This document shows, in pieces, positions 56,102 through 64,000 of a stretch of 64,000 bases of DNA. Numbering within the stretch: position 1 is the first letter of the stretch; the number at the start of each line of letters is the position of its first letter. Source of the stretch: Meiothermus luteus (lineage in GTDB: Bacteria; Deinococcota; Deinococci; Deinococcales; Thermaceae). The stretch lies in the NCBI RefSeq assembly GCF_003574085.1, contig NZ_QWKZ01000001.1, positions 1 to 64,000 of the forward strand. Direction: 5' to 3'. The translations under genes and the position numbers were made by a program. Below the pieces are notes generated by a model. It had not been told where the DNA came from. It worked only from the letters and a program-made list of their open reading frames with translations, and did not search any database.

Positions 56102-56854
56102 TCAGAGGGCAACCCGGCAGTGCCGCACCAGCTCCCGCCGCAGCCTACCCACCAAGACCCCCAGCTCCCGCAGGGCTTCGAGCAACTCCTCGCGGGTGTC
56201 GGCTTCTGTCCAGTCCGTGCGCCAGCCCATTGCCTCGAGTTCCTCTTCCGAGGTTTCCAGCTGTACCCTCAGGTAGAACAGCCTTGAAAGTACCCTCTGG
56301 GTGCAGCGGGCGATGTCCTCGCTCACCGTAGCCGGCCACTCCCCCCGGCTGCTTTCCAGGAAGGTGCTCAGCGTCCCTAGCCACCTGGCTGCCTCGTCCA
56401 ACTGCGCCGAGCCACCCCGAAGAAAGCGGTGGCACTCCCGCAGACGGTCTCTGGCTTCGATCAGCTGCTGGGCTATCTTCTGCCAGCGTCCGCTAAGGCG
56501 CTCCTCCAGGCTTTCCAGCAGGCTGGATGTTGGCGACAGACCGAAATCAAGTTCCTCCAGGGCTTCGTTGCGCAGGCTGGCCAGGACGGCTTTGGCATAG
56601 GCGGCCTCGAAGAGCTCGGGCGGGCGGTATCCAGCCCGGCTTAGCCCGGCCAACTCGGCCAGGCTGAAGCAGGCGTACAGGAACCACCGCAGCCCCTTCC
56701 AGGCCTCCAGCTGGGCTCCAGTGACAAGCTGGGGGTCGGCCTGCGGCCATCGCTTGACCAGCTCCAGGGAAACCCGCTCTACCGGCTCCCTCAGCAGCTC
56801 GGCAGCCTCGCTCAGGGTGAAGCGCTGTGCGCGCCTGGCCTCCAGCAGTTCCAT
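56102..56854 (-). CDS. Hypothetical helical protein (250 aa)
   Basis: Not recognised. Start ATG 56854; an HTH-like N-terminus ('FTLSEAAELLREPVERVSLELV', about 12-33) and a long helical remainder with Leu/Glu/Arg bias. It lies 26 bases downstream of the recombinase gene and probably belongs to the same leftward operon as the repressor and recombinase. Confidence 0.55.
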   Translation of the reverse strand: MELLEARRAQRFTLSEAAELLREPVERVSLELVKRWPQADPQLVTGAQLEAWKGLRWFLYACFSLAELAGLSRAGYRPPELFEAAYAKAVLASLRNEALEELDFGLSPTSSLLESLEERLSGRWQKIAQQLIEARDRLRECHRFLRGGSAQLDEAARWLGTLSTFLESSRGEWPATVSEDIARCTQRVLSRLFYLRVQLETSEEELEAMGWRTDWTEADTREELLEALRELGVLVGRLRRELVRHCRVAL

Positions 56855-56880
56855 AGATAAGCTCCTCGCACGTACCAAGG

Positions 56881-58884
56881 CTAGCAGGCTCCTGGACTGG
56901 AATCCAGCTCGCCTGCCGAAACCAGCGCCTCCACCTCCGCCCACACCCCCTGGCTGACCCAGTTCTGATAGTGCCAGTAGACCATCTTCCCCGGCGGGTA
57001 GCTGGACGGCAGGCTCTTCCAGGGCCGCCCCTCCCGCAGCACCAGGAAGATGGCCTCCACGAGGGAGCGCCTGGCGTAGCGGGGTGGGGCTCCTCTGGCT
57101 TGGGGTTCAAACAGCGGCTCCAACCGCTGCCACAGCGCATCGGGGAGGGGATACGGGTAGCGGGGGTCAGGCTCCCGTTTCGGACGAACACGCTTCCCAT
57201 ACACCCACCTCCAGGCTGTCCCGTTGCTCACCCCATACTTCCGGGCCAGGCTGCGGGCGCTGGCCCCTGTCCGGCGGTGCTCCTCAATCAGGGCAACCCG
57301 AACTTCTCCTTTCCCCGACGGCCCCGGCTTCTTGCGAGGAAGAAAGTAGGTCAAGTTACCTTGAATACCCCGATTGCCCTGCACACGCCTGCCCGTGTGA
57401 GGTGCAATCTGCCCAAACCTGTAACGCACCTCTATCTCAACCTCTCCCTCACCTGGCCTTACCGTCACCTTCTCCACCAGTTCCCTTGCTACCGCCTGCT
57501 TCTCTTCCGGGGTAAGGCGATCTATCCGGTCGCGTAGTCGGGCCGAGAGACTCTCCAGGGAGTGGAGGGCTTCCTTACGCTGACGCTCGGCGATGGAGCG
57601 CTCCCGCGCTGCCTCCAAGCTCGCCTGCACTTCTTGTATACGGGCTTCCAGATCCTCGATGCGGGCGTAGTAGGTCTGTTTATCTATACCTCCTTCAAGG
57701 AAGAGGTCTAGCAGACGTGCGCGGGCTTCGATGAGGGCCTGCAGGCGTTTTTCCAGCAAGGAGACCTCATTCCTTTCCGGGGATTCCTCATTCACAAAAG
57801 CCTGCAAAGCCTCACCAGGGTTCAGAAGGAAGGTGCGGATGTCCTGCCAGATGCTCTCCTCAAGCTCTGCCCGGCGCACATGAGGAGCGGTACAGCGCAT
57901 GGAGGGGATGGGAGAAGCCTGGCGGTTCACACGCCCCACACAGGCGTAATAGTCGCTTGAGCCCACATATGCCCGCCCGCAGACTCCGCAGCGTATGAGC
58001 CCTTTGAGCAGGTACACGCTGCGGGCGTTACGCGCGGCGAACAGGGCGTTTCGGGCTAGCTGCTCCTGGGCAGCCTGGAAAAGCGCGGGTTCTACCAGGG
58101 GCGGTACCGCTACCGGCACCAGATCGGGCTGAGGCTTGCGGGTGCGCTTGCCGTAGGTGTACTCCCCGATATACGTGCGGTTCTTGAGGATGCGCAGCAC
58201 CCCGCCTCCCCGCCAGACCCCGGCGGTGCGTCTGCCCCGCACCCCGCGCCCCTCACGCCGGTACTTGGGAGGTACGCCCAGGCGGTTGAGCTCCTGGGCA
58301 ACCCGCTCGGTGCTCCAGCCCCGTTCAGCAACCCAGGTAAATATCTGCCGCACCACCGCTCCCTCCTCGGGCTGGGGCGTCAGGCGACCGTCCTCAACGG
58401 TGTAGCCGTAGGGCACGATACCTCCCAGATACCGACCGCTCTGTGCGGCTTTGCGAAGGCCCAGTCGGCTGCGTTCGGCGAAGGTGTCCCGCTCCCACTC
58501 GGCGAAGACCGCCATGATTCCCAGCACCGCCTTACCGATGGAGGTGGTGGTGTTGATATTCGGCTCGGAGTAGCTCATGAGGCCCACGCCACACTGCTCC
58601 AACCGCTCGATGAGGTCGTAGGCTAGACGCACCTTGCGGGCCAGCCGATCCAGCCGGTAGACCAGCACCACCGCAAAACGTCCCTCCTGTGCGTCCGCGA
58701 GCAGGCGGGTCAGGGCAGGGCGATCCTCCTGGGCTCCTGAGTAGCCAGGGTCGGTGTAGGTGGCCGCTACCTCATACCCCAGTACCTCAGCCCAGCGCGT
58801 GAGCACCTCCTTCTGAGCCTCGAGGGAGTAGCGCTCAACCTGCTCCTCGGTGGATACCCGGGTATATATAGCGCACTGCCTCAT
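56881..58884 (-). CDS. Large serine recombinase fused to an IS5 OrfA-like (DUF4096) domain
   Basis: A 667-residue protein. Resolvase domain 1-150 (catalytic Ser in 'YTRVSTEEQ', 'YRLDRLARK'), recombinase domain to about 270, zinc ribbon 'CGVCGRAYVGSSDYYAC' (about 305), coiled coil 365-445. Beyond the usual end at ~510 residues are an HTH ('TGASARSLARKYGVSNGTAWRWV') and about 95 residues matching the IS5-type OrfA N-terminus ('YPLPDALWQRLEPLFEP', 'RRSLVEAIFLVLREGRPWKSLP'). The fusion is unusual. Start overlaps the repressor stop (ATGA). Confidence 0.85.
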   Translation of the reverse strand: MRQCAIYTRVSTEEQVERYSLEAQKEVLTRWAEVLGYEVAATYTDPGYSGAQEDRPALTRLLADAQEGRFAVVLVYRLDRLARKVRLAYDLIERLEQCGVGLMSYSEPNINTTTSIGKAVLGIMAVFAEWERDTFAERSRLGLRKAAQSGRYLGGIVPYGYTVEDGRLTPQPEEGAVVRQIFTWVAERGWSTERVAQELNRLGVPPKYRREGRGVRGRRTAGVWRGGGVLRILKNRTYIGEYTYGKRTRKPQPDLVPVAVPPLVEPALFQAAQEQLARNALFAARNARSVYLLKGLIRCGVCGRAYVGSSDYYACVGRVNRQASPIPSMRCTAPHVRRAELEESIWQDIRTFLLNPGEALQAFVNEESPERNEVSLLEKRLQALIEARARLLDLFLEGGIDKQTYYARIEDLEARIQEVQASLEAARERSIAERQRKEALHSLESLSARLRDRIDRLTPEEKQAVARELVEKVTVRPGEGEVEIEVRYRFGQIAPHTGRRVQGNRGIQGNLTYFLPRKKPGPSGKGEVRVALIEEHRRTGASARSLARKYGVSNGTAWRWVYGKRVRPKREPDPRYPYPLPDALWQRLEPLFEPQARGAPPRYARRSLVEAIFLVLREGRPWKSLPSSYPPGKMVYWHYQNWVSQGVWAEVEALVSAGELDSSPGAC

Positions 58885-59585
58885 GGCCGGCGGAACTCCC
58901 CATGAACGATGCCCACCGGAACATACGCGGCCTTCCGGCCCGCAGGTGTCTGGAGTGAGCCGTCGGGCAGAAGCCAGAAGGTTGCCCCGGTGCCCCCGAC
59001 CGGACGTACCAGACTGGCCTCGGAGGGGAGGCGGAAAATCAGGGGGCGGCGGATTTCCTCGACAAAGCCGAGCAGGGTAACGCCCCGTTCCAGAGCCGCT
59101 CTGCGTTCGACCACCAGTACAGAGCCCTCGCTAAGCTGCAACTCCTCTGAGCGCAGCGCCTCCCGCTCCAGCAAGGCCAGAAAGAAGCTGGTGTAGCCCG
59201 GGCGGGTTGGAAGCAGGCGGGTGTCCAGGTAGCTTCTGCTGGGCGCTTCCTCCCCCACGCAAGCGGGGGCCAGGGCAGGGTAGTAGGGTATGGCGACAAC
59301 GCCAGGGGCAGAGGGTGCAAACTCTTCTGCTGCGCCCTCGCCGAGCAGCACTTCAATCGAGGGCAGGTGCAGGGTGCGCAGCAGAGCCTGTAAACGCCCC
59401 ACGCTCATGTCGCGAATGTCGTGGGCTCCTCGCTCGAGCTTGGCAACAAGGGAAGGGGAAACTCCGGCGGCCAGGGCCAGGCCTTCGCGGGAATAACCCA
59501 GTTTCTCACGCCGGGCCTGCAGAAGTCGGGCCCACTGGGGTGTGTGGATTTCTGTGGGGGCTGTACGGAAACTTTTCTTAGGCAT
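58881..59585 (-). CDS. CI-like Xre repressor (234 aa)
   Basis: N-terminal HTH at about 18-62 ('LQARREKLGYSREGLALAAGVSPSLVAKLERG') and a C-terminal S24-like beta domain in which the catalytic Ser/Lys pair is not obvious. It is divergent from a Cro-like gene across 62 bases of AT-rich palindromic DNA and precedes the recombinase gene with an ATGA overlap, so it probably controls excision or transfer. Confidence 0.78.
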   Translation of the reverse strand: MPKKSFRTAPTEIHTPQWARLLQARREKLGYSREGLALAAGVSPSLVAKLERGAHDIRDMSVGRLQALLRTLHLPSIEVLLGEGAAEEFAPSAPGVVAIPYYPALAPACVGEEAPSRSYLDTRLLPTRPGYTSFFLALLEREALRSEELQLSEGSVLVVERRAALERGVTLLGFVEEIRRPLIFRLPSEASLVRPVGGTGATFWLLPDGSLQTPAGRKAAYVPVGIVHGEFRRP

Positions 59586-59596
59586 ATACAGTAGTT

Positions 59597-59638
59597 TATT
59601 ACATGTAATATATTGCTAGCAGGTTAGTAATATGTTAC
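59597..59638. promoter_or_regulatory. Operator region of the divergent CI/Cro-like pair
   Basis: Perfect palindrome TATTACATGTAATA (59597-59610) and near-palindrome GTAATATGTTAC (59627-59638) in the AT-rich gap. TAATAT at 59628 could be the -10 of the rightward gene. Confidence 0.65.
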
Positions 59639-59647
59639 CATGCTGGC

Positions 59648-59902
59648 ATGGGCCAACCCAACATCATCCGTCGGCTGCGGCTGCGTGCTGGTTTGAGCCA
59701 GGAGTCGCTGGCAATGGGAGCTGGTATTACGTTGTCGCTACTGACCAAGTACGAGCAAGGCAGGATACGGCGGCCCTCGCTGGTTTGCAGTCACAAGCTG
59801 GCGAGGGTGCTGGCGTCGCGGCTGGGCGTTAGCGAGGAGAGGCTGCTGTTACAGATCGCGGAGGGGTTCGAGTGCCACCTAGACCACGACGTGTCCGATT
59901 AG
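59648..59902 (+). CDS. Cro-like Xre regulator (84 aa)
   Basis: Single HTH domain ('IIRRLRLRAGLSQESLAMGAGITLSLLTKYEQGRIRRPSL', residues 5-45). First gene of the rightward primase-helicase operon; expected to oppose the CI-like repressor. Starts about 20 bases after TAATAT, with essentially no Shine-Dalgarno. Confidence 0.78.
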   Translation: MGQPNIIRRLRLRAGLSQESLAMGAGITLSLLTKYEQGRIRRPSLVCSHKLARVLASRLGVSEERLLLQIAEGFECHLDHDVSD

Positions 59903-59977
59903 TGCGTCAGTACAGCGAAAACGAAGATTTCTCATCATTCGTCCGGCGAGCGCTGGAAATCGTGCTAGCGTCAGTAG

Positions 59978-60424
59978 ATGACCAGGGTGCGCAGGGCGCA
60001 CCACGACTTGATGCAAATGGAGAGAGATTTGTTCTTGCTGACACCCCGCCACAAGCGCCTGGCGGTGAGCCTCCCGGCGGGCAGAATCGCAGAGCTGCTG
60101 CGCTCTGCCCAGGAGATGCGGACGTTACTGCCGAACACGAAGCCCCTGCCGGAGATCGCCTTCGATCTGGAAGGGATGGGGATCACGGTACACCCGCTGT
60201 CCCTGCTCCCTGATGCACTCCAGGAAGTGCTGGAGATGGCCGGCAGGGCCCGCTTTGCCTGTCAGGCTTTGGGCATGGAAATGGGCGGGCGGCTCCTGGT
60301 GTCTGTGGGGCTGGCCTGGCTCGAGGTGCAGGTCTGGCGCGGAGAAAGCCTGGAGGTGCTCGTCCACGAGCTGGAGGAGGTGGAAGATGAGGGACATCCT
60401 GACGTGCTCTATCGAAAAGATTGA
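59978..60424 (+). CDS. Hypothetical protein (148 aa)
   Basis: Not recognised. Helical N-terminus and mixed C-terminus rich in Glu/Leu/Val; 'LEEVEDEGHPDVLYRKD' tail. It overlaps the primase gene by 38 bases, so it is probably co-translated with it and may be a replication accessory. Confidence 0.55.
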   Translation: MTRVRRAHHDLMQMERDLFLLTPRHKRLAVSLPAGRIAELLRSAQEMRTLLPNTKPLPEIAFDLEGMGITVHPLSLLPDALQEVLEMAGRARFACQALGMEMGGRLLVSVGLAWLEVQVWRGESLEVLVHELEEVEDEGHPDVLYRKD

Positions 60425-61328
60425 CCTGCCTGCACTGGTGTGCGAACTCTGGCCGGAGGCCGGGGCCAGGCCGGGGCGAGCCGGGGTATGCCGGGCGGTG
60501 TGGCGAGGGGATACCCACCCCTCGCTTTCTTTGTTCAGGGCTCGTGGTATCTGGTTCTGGAAGGACCACGCCACCGGGGAGGGCGGCAACGCCTTCCACC
60601 TGTTGCTCCGGGCTGGAATGAGCAAGGAGGCGGCAGCAGAAATCATCAAAAGCAGGGCCGAAGTGTCCCCGCCAGAGGCTCGATATTTCCGCCAGCGAAG
60701 CATATCCACAGCGCCTTCCCCTTCCGTGGGCCTGACCCCGTGTGAGCAGCGGGCCCTGGCAGCAGCCCAGCAGCGTCTTGACGAGGCGGCCATAGCGGGG
60801 CGGGGGATCACCCTCGAGCAGGCCCGGCGGGTGGGGTTGGGGAAGAGCCGCCAGGGTGACCTGGTGATTCCCATTTTGGGGCCCACGGGCGAGGTGCAGG
60901 CCATCAAGGCCCGGCTCAAAAATCCCCAGGACTTCCGCTACCGCTACCTCACCCCAGGCCGGGGTGCACCGGCCTGGTTCTCTCCTGGTTTCGCCCGGTG
61001 GCCTGAGCGGCCTGTCATTGTCATGGAGGGCGAACTCAACGCCATCACGAGCTGGTTTGCCCTCAAAGGACAGGCCGACCTGGTGGGGCTGCCCGGGGTG
61101 GAGGGGGCCGTACCCTGGAACTACCTCAAAGGGCGGCGGGTCTACCTCTACGCCGATGAGGATGAGGGTGGACGCAACGCTGTGCGGCGCTGGTGTGAGG
61201 AGGGCGGGGGTGAGAAAGTTGCGATTTTTGTCTTAGCGTCGCTTGGAGGTGGTATGGACGCTTGCGAGTACGCCGCACGGTGGGGGCAGCCTGCCCTGGC
61301 CGAGCGGCTGATGGAGTTGACGGGCTAA
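60387..61328 (+). CDS. TOPRIM primase-like protein
   Basis: A 313-residue protein. ATG 60387 has GGAGGAGGTGG upstream. The N-terminus resembles the CHC2/DnaG entry region ('RGDTHPSLSLF...DHATGEGGNAFHLL') with reduced Cys; the TOPRIM has 'VIVMEGELNAITSWF' and 'VYLYADEDEGGRNAVRRW' (Glu, DxD). It would lay down primers at the element's origin for the helicase that follows. Confidence 0.8.
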   Translation: MRDILTCSIEKIDLPALVCELWPEAGARPGRAGVCRAVWRGDTHPSLSLFRARGIWFWKDHATGEGGNAFHLLLRAGMSKEAAAEIIKSRAEVSPPEARYFRQRSISTAPSPSVGLTPCEQRALAAAQQRLDEAAIAGRGITLEQARRVGLGKSRQGDLVIPILGPTGEVQAIKARLKNPQDFRYRYLTPGRGAPAWFSPGFARWPERPVIVMEGELNAITSWFALKGQADLVGLPGVEGAVPWNYLKGRRVYLYADEDEGGRNAVRRWCEEGGGEKVAIFVLASLGGGMDACEYAARWGQPALAERLMELTG

Positions 61329-61364
61329 AAAAATCACCCCACCTGGCGGGGTGGGATGAAAAAA
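61327..61364. terminator. Bidirectional terminator between primase and helicase
   Basis: A-rich run, CACCCC-ACCTGGC-GGGGTG stem (61335-61353), then GGGATG and a run of seven A; works as a T-tailed hairpin on the minus strand. It overlaps the ATG at 61356, which is one reason to prefer the TTG start at 61377. Confidence 0.55.
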
Positions 61365-61376
61365 AGGAGGTTCTCC

Positions 61377-63305
61377 TTGCAACAAACAATATATCAAGAA
61401 CTGACCAGTGAGGAAATCCTACCGGGCTACCCCCGCTACCGCGTGCATCAGGGCCGTATCGAGATGGCGCGGCTGGAGGGCCGGGGGGAGCACCAGACCG
61501 TCAGGTACGTGCCGCTGTCTAATTTCGCCTGCCTCATCCGCCGCGAGGTGCGGCGCACGGACGGGGTGCAGGACGAGCTGCTGTTTGAGATTGAGGGCCA
61601 GGGCGCAGACGGCCCCCTCCCACGGGTGCGGGTGCGCTCGAGTGAGTTTGCGGCCATGAACTGGCCCATCCGGGAGTGGGGAGCCCGAGCTATCGTGGCC
61701 CCCGGCCAGAGCAACCGCGACCACCTGCGGGCGGCCATCCAGCACTTGAGCGATCCAGAGCAGACCACGGTCTACGCCCATACCGGCTGGATACGGAGGG
61801 GGACGGAGTGGGTCTATCTGCACGCCGGTGGCGGGATAGGGCCGGGCGGGAGCGTGGGGGGCCTCGAGGTTGACCTGCCCCCGGAGCTCGCGGGCTTTGC
61901 CCTGCCCCAGCCCCCTGAGGGGAAGGCGGAGCTTGCGGCCCTGCAAACCCTGGTGGGTCTGCTCGAGGTGGCCCCCCGTCGGGTTACCTGGCCGCTGCTG
62001 CTGTATGCCCTGGGTGCGGTGATTGAGCACCCGATGGGTAGCCTCTACCTGGCCGGACACACCGGGGCCCGGAAGACTAGCGTCTCCATGCTGGTGCAGG
62101 CCTTGTGGGGGCACACCCAGCCCCACCCGCCCACCAACTGGGAGGGGACGGCCAACGCGCTGGAAGCCTTGGCGTTTGCAGCCAAGGACGCGCTCTTGCT
62201 GGTGGACGACTACGCCCCTACCGGGCATGAGGGCAAGCAGAAAGAGTTGCAGGCCAAGGCCTCGCGAATCCTCCGCAACCAGGGCAACGGGGTGGGGCGG
62301 GCCCGGATGCGCTCCGATGGCACCATGCAGCCGGAGCGGGCCCCCAGGGGCAGCCTGCTCATCACCGGGGAGGATTTACCCCCAGGCCACAGCGTCAGGG
62401 CACGCTGTTTGGTGCTGGAACTGATCCCCGGAGAAGTAAATCTTGAGGCGCTCAGCCGGATGCAGCGGGAGGTGCATCGCCTGTCCCTGGCCTTGAGCGC
62501 CTGGGTGCGCTGGCTGGCGGGGCGGCTGGAGGGGGTACGCAAACAGGTGCGGCTACGCGCTGCCGAGCGTCGTTCCGCTTACCCTGCCGAGCACGGGCGC
62601 ACCACCGATGCGGTGGCCCGGCTTCATGCGGTGTGGGAGGTGGTGCGGGCGTACTGGACGGAGATCGGTCTCATAGATGAGGCCCAGGCTGCCGCCCTGG
62701 AGAGCGAGATAACCGGGGTGTTGCAGGCCGTGGCCGGGATGCAGGCGGGCTACCAGCAGGACGCTGACCCGACCCAGCGGTTCATCCCGCTGTTGTTGGG
62801 GCTGTTCAGCAGCCGCCGGGCCCACCTGGGCAACCGGCTATACGCCGAGGAGCCCCCACTGGACGCCGAGCGGTGGGGCTGGTTGTGGCAGCCCACCGCA
62901 AACGTGTGGGCTCCACAAGGGCCGCAGGTGGGATGGGTGGACGAGCAGGGGATTTACCTCGAGCCCACCACCGCCTACGCCGCCCTCAACCGCCTAGCGA
63001 TGGAGAGCGGGGAGCCCCTGCCCACGCCCCGCACCCTGTGGAAGCGATTGGGCGAGCGCGGCCTGATCCGCTCGCAGGAGCGGGGTGGCCGGGTGCGCTA
63101 TGGGGTGGGGGTGCGGATACAGGGCGTGACCCGCGACGTGTTGCACATCCCAGGGGGTATCCTCGCTAACAGTCCCAACAGTCCCAACACGGCGAATAAC
63201 AACGTCCCTGACGAGGAAAAACCCGTTGGGAAAAATCAGCCTGTTGGGAGTAATTTTTCTCCCAACAGTCCCTCGGAAGAAGCGGGCTATGAGGTACAGG
63301 TCTGA
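61377..63305 (+). CDS. DUF927-type replicative helicase/ATPase
   Basis: A 642-residue protein with a central ATPase: Walker A 'GHTGARKTSVSMLV' (about 226) and Walker B 'DALLLVDDYAP', the DUF927 pattern seen in phage and plasmid primase-helicase sets. TTG 61377 is 7 bases after AAGGAGG; ATG 61356 is possible but lies in the terminator. The last ~45 residues ('SPNSPNTANNN', 'PVGKNQPVGSNFSPNSPSE') are low-complexity because the DNA carries 9-bp GTTGGGA units. Confidence 0.78.
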   Translation: MQQTIYQELTSEEILPGYPRYRVHQGRIEMARLEGRGEHQTVRYVPLSNFACLIRREVRRTDGVQDELLFEIEGQGADGPLPRVRVRSSEFAAMNWPIREWGARAIVAPGQSNRDHLRAAIQHLSDPEQTTVYAHTGWIRRGTEWVYLHAGGGIGPGGSVGGLEVDLPPELAGFALPQPPEGKAELAALQTLVGLLEVAPRRVTWPLLLYALGAVIEHPMGSLYLAGHTGARKTSVSMLVQALWGHTQPHPPTNWEGTANALEALAFAAKDALLLVDDYAPTGHEGKQKELQAKASRILRNQGNGVGRARMRSDGTMQPERAPRGSLLITGEDLPPGHSVRARCLVLELIPGEVNLEALSRMQREVHRLSLALSAWVRWLAGRLEGVRKQVRLRAAERRSAYPAEHGRTTDAVARLHAVWEVVRAYWTEIGLIDEAQAAALESEITGVLQAVAGMQAGYQQDADPTQRFIPLLLGLFSSRRAHLGNRLYAEEPPLDAERWGWLWQPTANVWAPQGPQVGWVDEQGIYLEPTTAYAALNRLAMESGEPLPTPRTLWKRLGERGLIRSQERGGRVRYGVGVRIQGVTRDVLHIPGGILANSPNSPNTANNNVPDEEKPVGKNQPVGSNFSPNSPSEEAGYEVQV

Positions 63306-63577
63306 TATATGAGCCCCCTATTGCTAGGACTCCCAACAGTCCCAACAAATTGCGTTTCTTGTGTGCAGGACAGCACAATAAGCGTTGGGAAAAGCGGCTT
63401 TTGGAGGGGTCAAAACGGCAATTTTGTCCCAACGGGCAGAAATGCCGTTCAAAACGAGGCAAACTGCTTTTGCTGTGATTCCCTTCACAAGTGTTGGGAG
63501 TTTGGGGGGATAATGAAAACGTGTGTCCAGGACGGGAAAGATGAGGTTAGGGAACCCGGCTGTTGGGAATGTTGGGA
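63173..63577. repeat. Eleven GTTGGGA units: candidate iteron region
   Basis: Units at 63173, 63182, 63260, 63331 and 63340 (inverted) and 63225, 63243, 63384, 63493, 63562 and 63571 (direct). Pairs are exactly 9 bases apart. Units 63243/63260 form a hairpin. The stretch continues from the helicase 3' end through the 289-base gap 63306-63594, which has no gene. Confidence 0.8.
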
Positions 63578-63594
63578 CTAATTTGGGGGTAGGT

Positions 63595-63942
63595 ATGGGG
63601 AGTCCTTGGGGTGCGTTATTAGGAGCGGTGCCCGCCATTGCCAGGAAGGTGCAGCGGTTGGGATGCCGGAGGCTACGGCTGATCGTGGATGGGGAGGTGG
63701 TGTACTGGGCGCTGCTGGTGCCGAGCGAGGCTGAACTGGAAGCCCATGCGCGGTTTCCTGGGATGCCAAGATGGACGCTTGAGAGCTGGTTGAGGGGGTT
63801 GCTGGAGCGGTTTGAGGCGGGCTGGCCCCAGGCGAGGACGGTGGAGCTGCTCGGGGTGTGGCCCGACCGGGTGGAGCCGGTGGCTCGAGCCTTCCCCAAA
63901 GCGCCAGAGGGTTATTCCTCTTCCGAGGAAACTTTATGCTGA
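63595..63942 (+). CDS. Hypothetical protein (115 aa)
   Basis: Not recognised. Start ATG 63595 directly after the GTTGGGA region (GGGGGTAGGT leader). Alpha/beta, basic N-terminus ('ARKVQRLGCRRLRLIVDGEVVYWALLV'). Overlaps the next gene by 7 bases, suggesting an operon running past the window end. Confidence 0.58.
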   Translation: MGSPWGALLGAVPAIARKVQRLGCRRLRLIVDGEVVYWALLVPSEAELEAHARFPGMPRWTLESWLRGLLERFEAGWPQARTVELLGVWPDRVEPVARAFPKAPEGYSSSEETLC

Positions 63943-64000
63943 TCCGGCCTCGAGCTAAGATCGTGCCTCTCTCGTTACGGATGCCGCCGGGAGCCATTGT
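63936..64000 (+). CDS. Start of a gene running off the window
   Basis: ATG 63936 with CGAGGAAAC upstream; 21 codons ('MLIRPRAKIVPLSLRMPPGA') before the window ends. The overlap with the preceding stop supports it. Family cannot be told. Confidence 0.45.
   Translation, partial: MLIRPRAKIVPLSLRMPPGAI

Noticed and set aside
63309-63581. 90-residue Cys-rich frame downstream of the helicase
   Set aside because: It is produced by the GTTGGGA repeats read through, without a leader; no coding signal.

Overview
The window is a dense, GC-rich, plasmid- or ICE-like accessory region. The host is most likely a thermophile of the Thermaceae (Meiothermus- or Thermus-like). This is inferred from the very frequent CTCGAG (Leu-Glu) codon pairs, strong AGGAGG leaders, probable leaderless promoters and the families present (Rad52/DdrA-type annealing protein, ImuB/DnaE2). 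No rRNA, tRNA, ribosomal-protein or core-metabolism gene was seen.

Layout. (1) 1-1400: a small gene, then a leftward RES toxin with its Xre/ParS-type antitoxin. (2) 1400-1820: a truncated iscB with its upstream omega-RNA (HEARO)-like leader. (3) 1862-10700: one rightward cargo cluster of a flavoprotein, two unknown proteins, an ABC-2 exporter (ATPase and two permeases), an aldo/keto reductase, a kanamycin-nucleotidyltransferase-like enzyme, another unknown and a cytochrome P450. It looks like a small tailoring/export cluster with no recognisable scaffold synthase. (4) 10771-13350: nested transposon debris, with a 218-bp palindrome-rich element inside an IS5-family element inside an IS701/IS4-like element, then a further transposase relic.

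(5) 13352-26900: a long series of small rightward genes (SLOG protein, ArdC-like antirestriction protein, many unknowns, a second DNA polymerase beta clamp, a candidate replication initiator containing three palindromes, a DnaC-like helicase loader, a MazG-like protein, a DUF433/DUF5615 toxin-antitoxin pair). Most gaps carry a variant of one hairpin, ACCAGGGGG-stem-loop-CCCC(T)n; I count 12 copies. An IS607 element (tnpA, tnpB) has split a SWIM zinc-finger gene here. (6) 26924-29487: a Rad52/DdrA-like protein and a small-protein / Xre-ImmA / PIN group. (7) 29682-36936: type III restriction-modification (Mod, Res) and a tyrosine recombinase.

(8) 37139-42507: an SOS mutagenesis cassette of LexA with its operator, ImuB, a DUF6504-type protein and DnaE2. 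(9) 42526-48167: SRAP protein, membrane protein, small unknowns, IS982-family element, NlpC/P60 relic. (10) 48174-52735: OLD-type ATPase/TOPRIM nuclease, small HTH and unknown genes, a protein with two Csx16-like domains and a tnpB-less IS605-type element. (11) 52753-64000: a second replication/maintenance region with 9-bp GTTGGGA repeats, a membrane-anchored winged-helix protein, UvrD-like helicase, secreted nuclease, a large serine recombinase fused to an IS5 OrfA-like domain, a CI/Cro-like divergent switch, a TOPRIM primase and a DUF927-type helicase.

The strongest candidates for something undescribed are the intercistronic hairpin family, the lambda-O-like gene with internal palindromes, the 9-bp repeat clusters, the tandem Csx16-like protein, the recombinase-OrfA fusion and the P450/exporter cluster.
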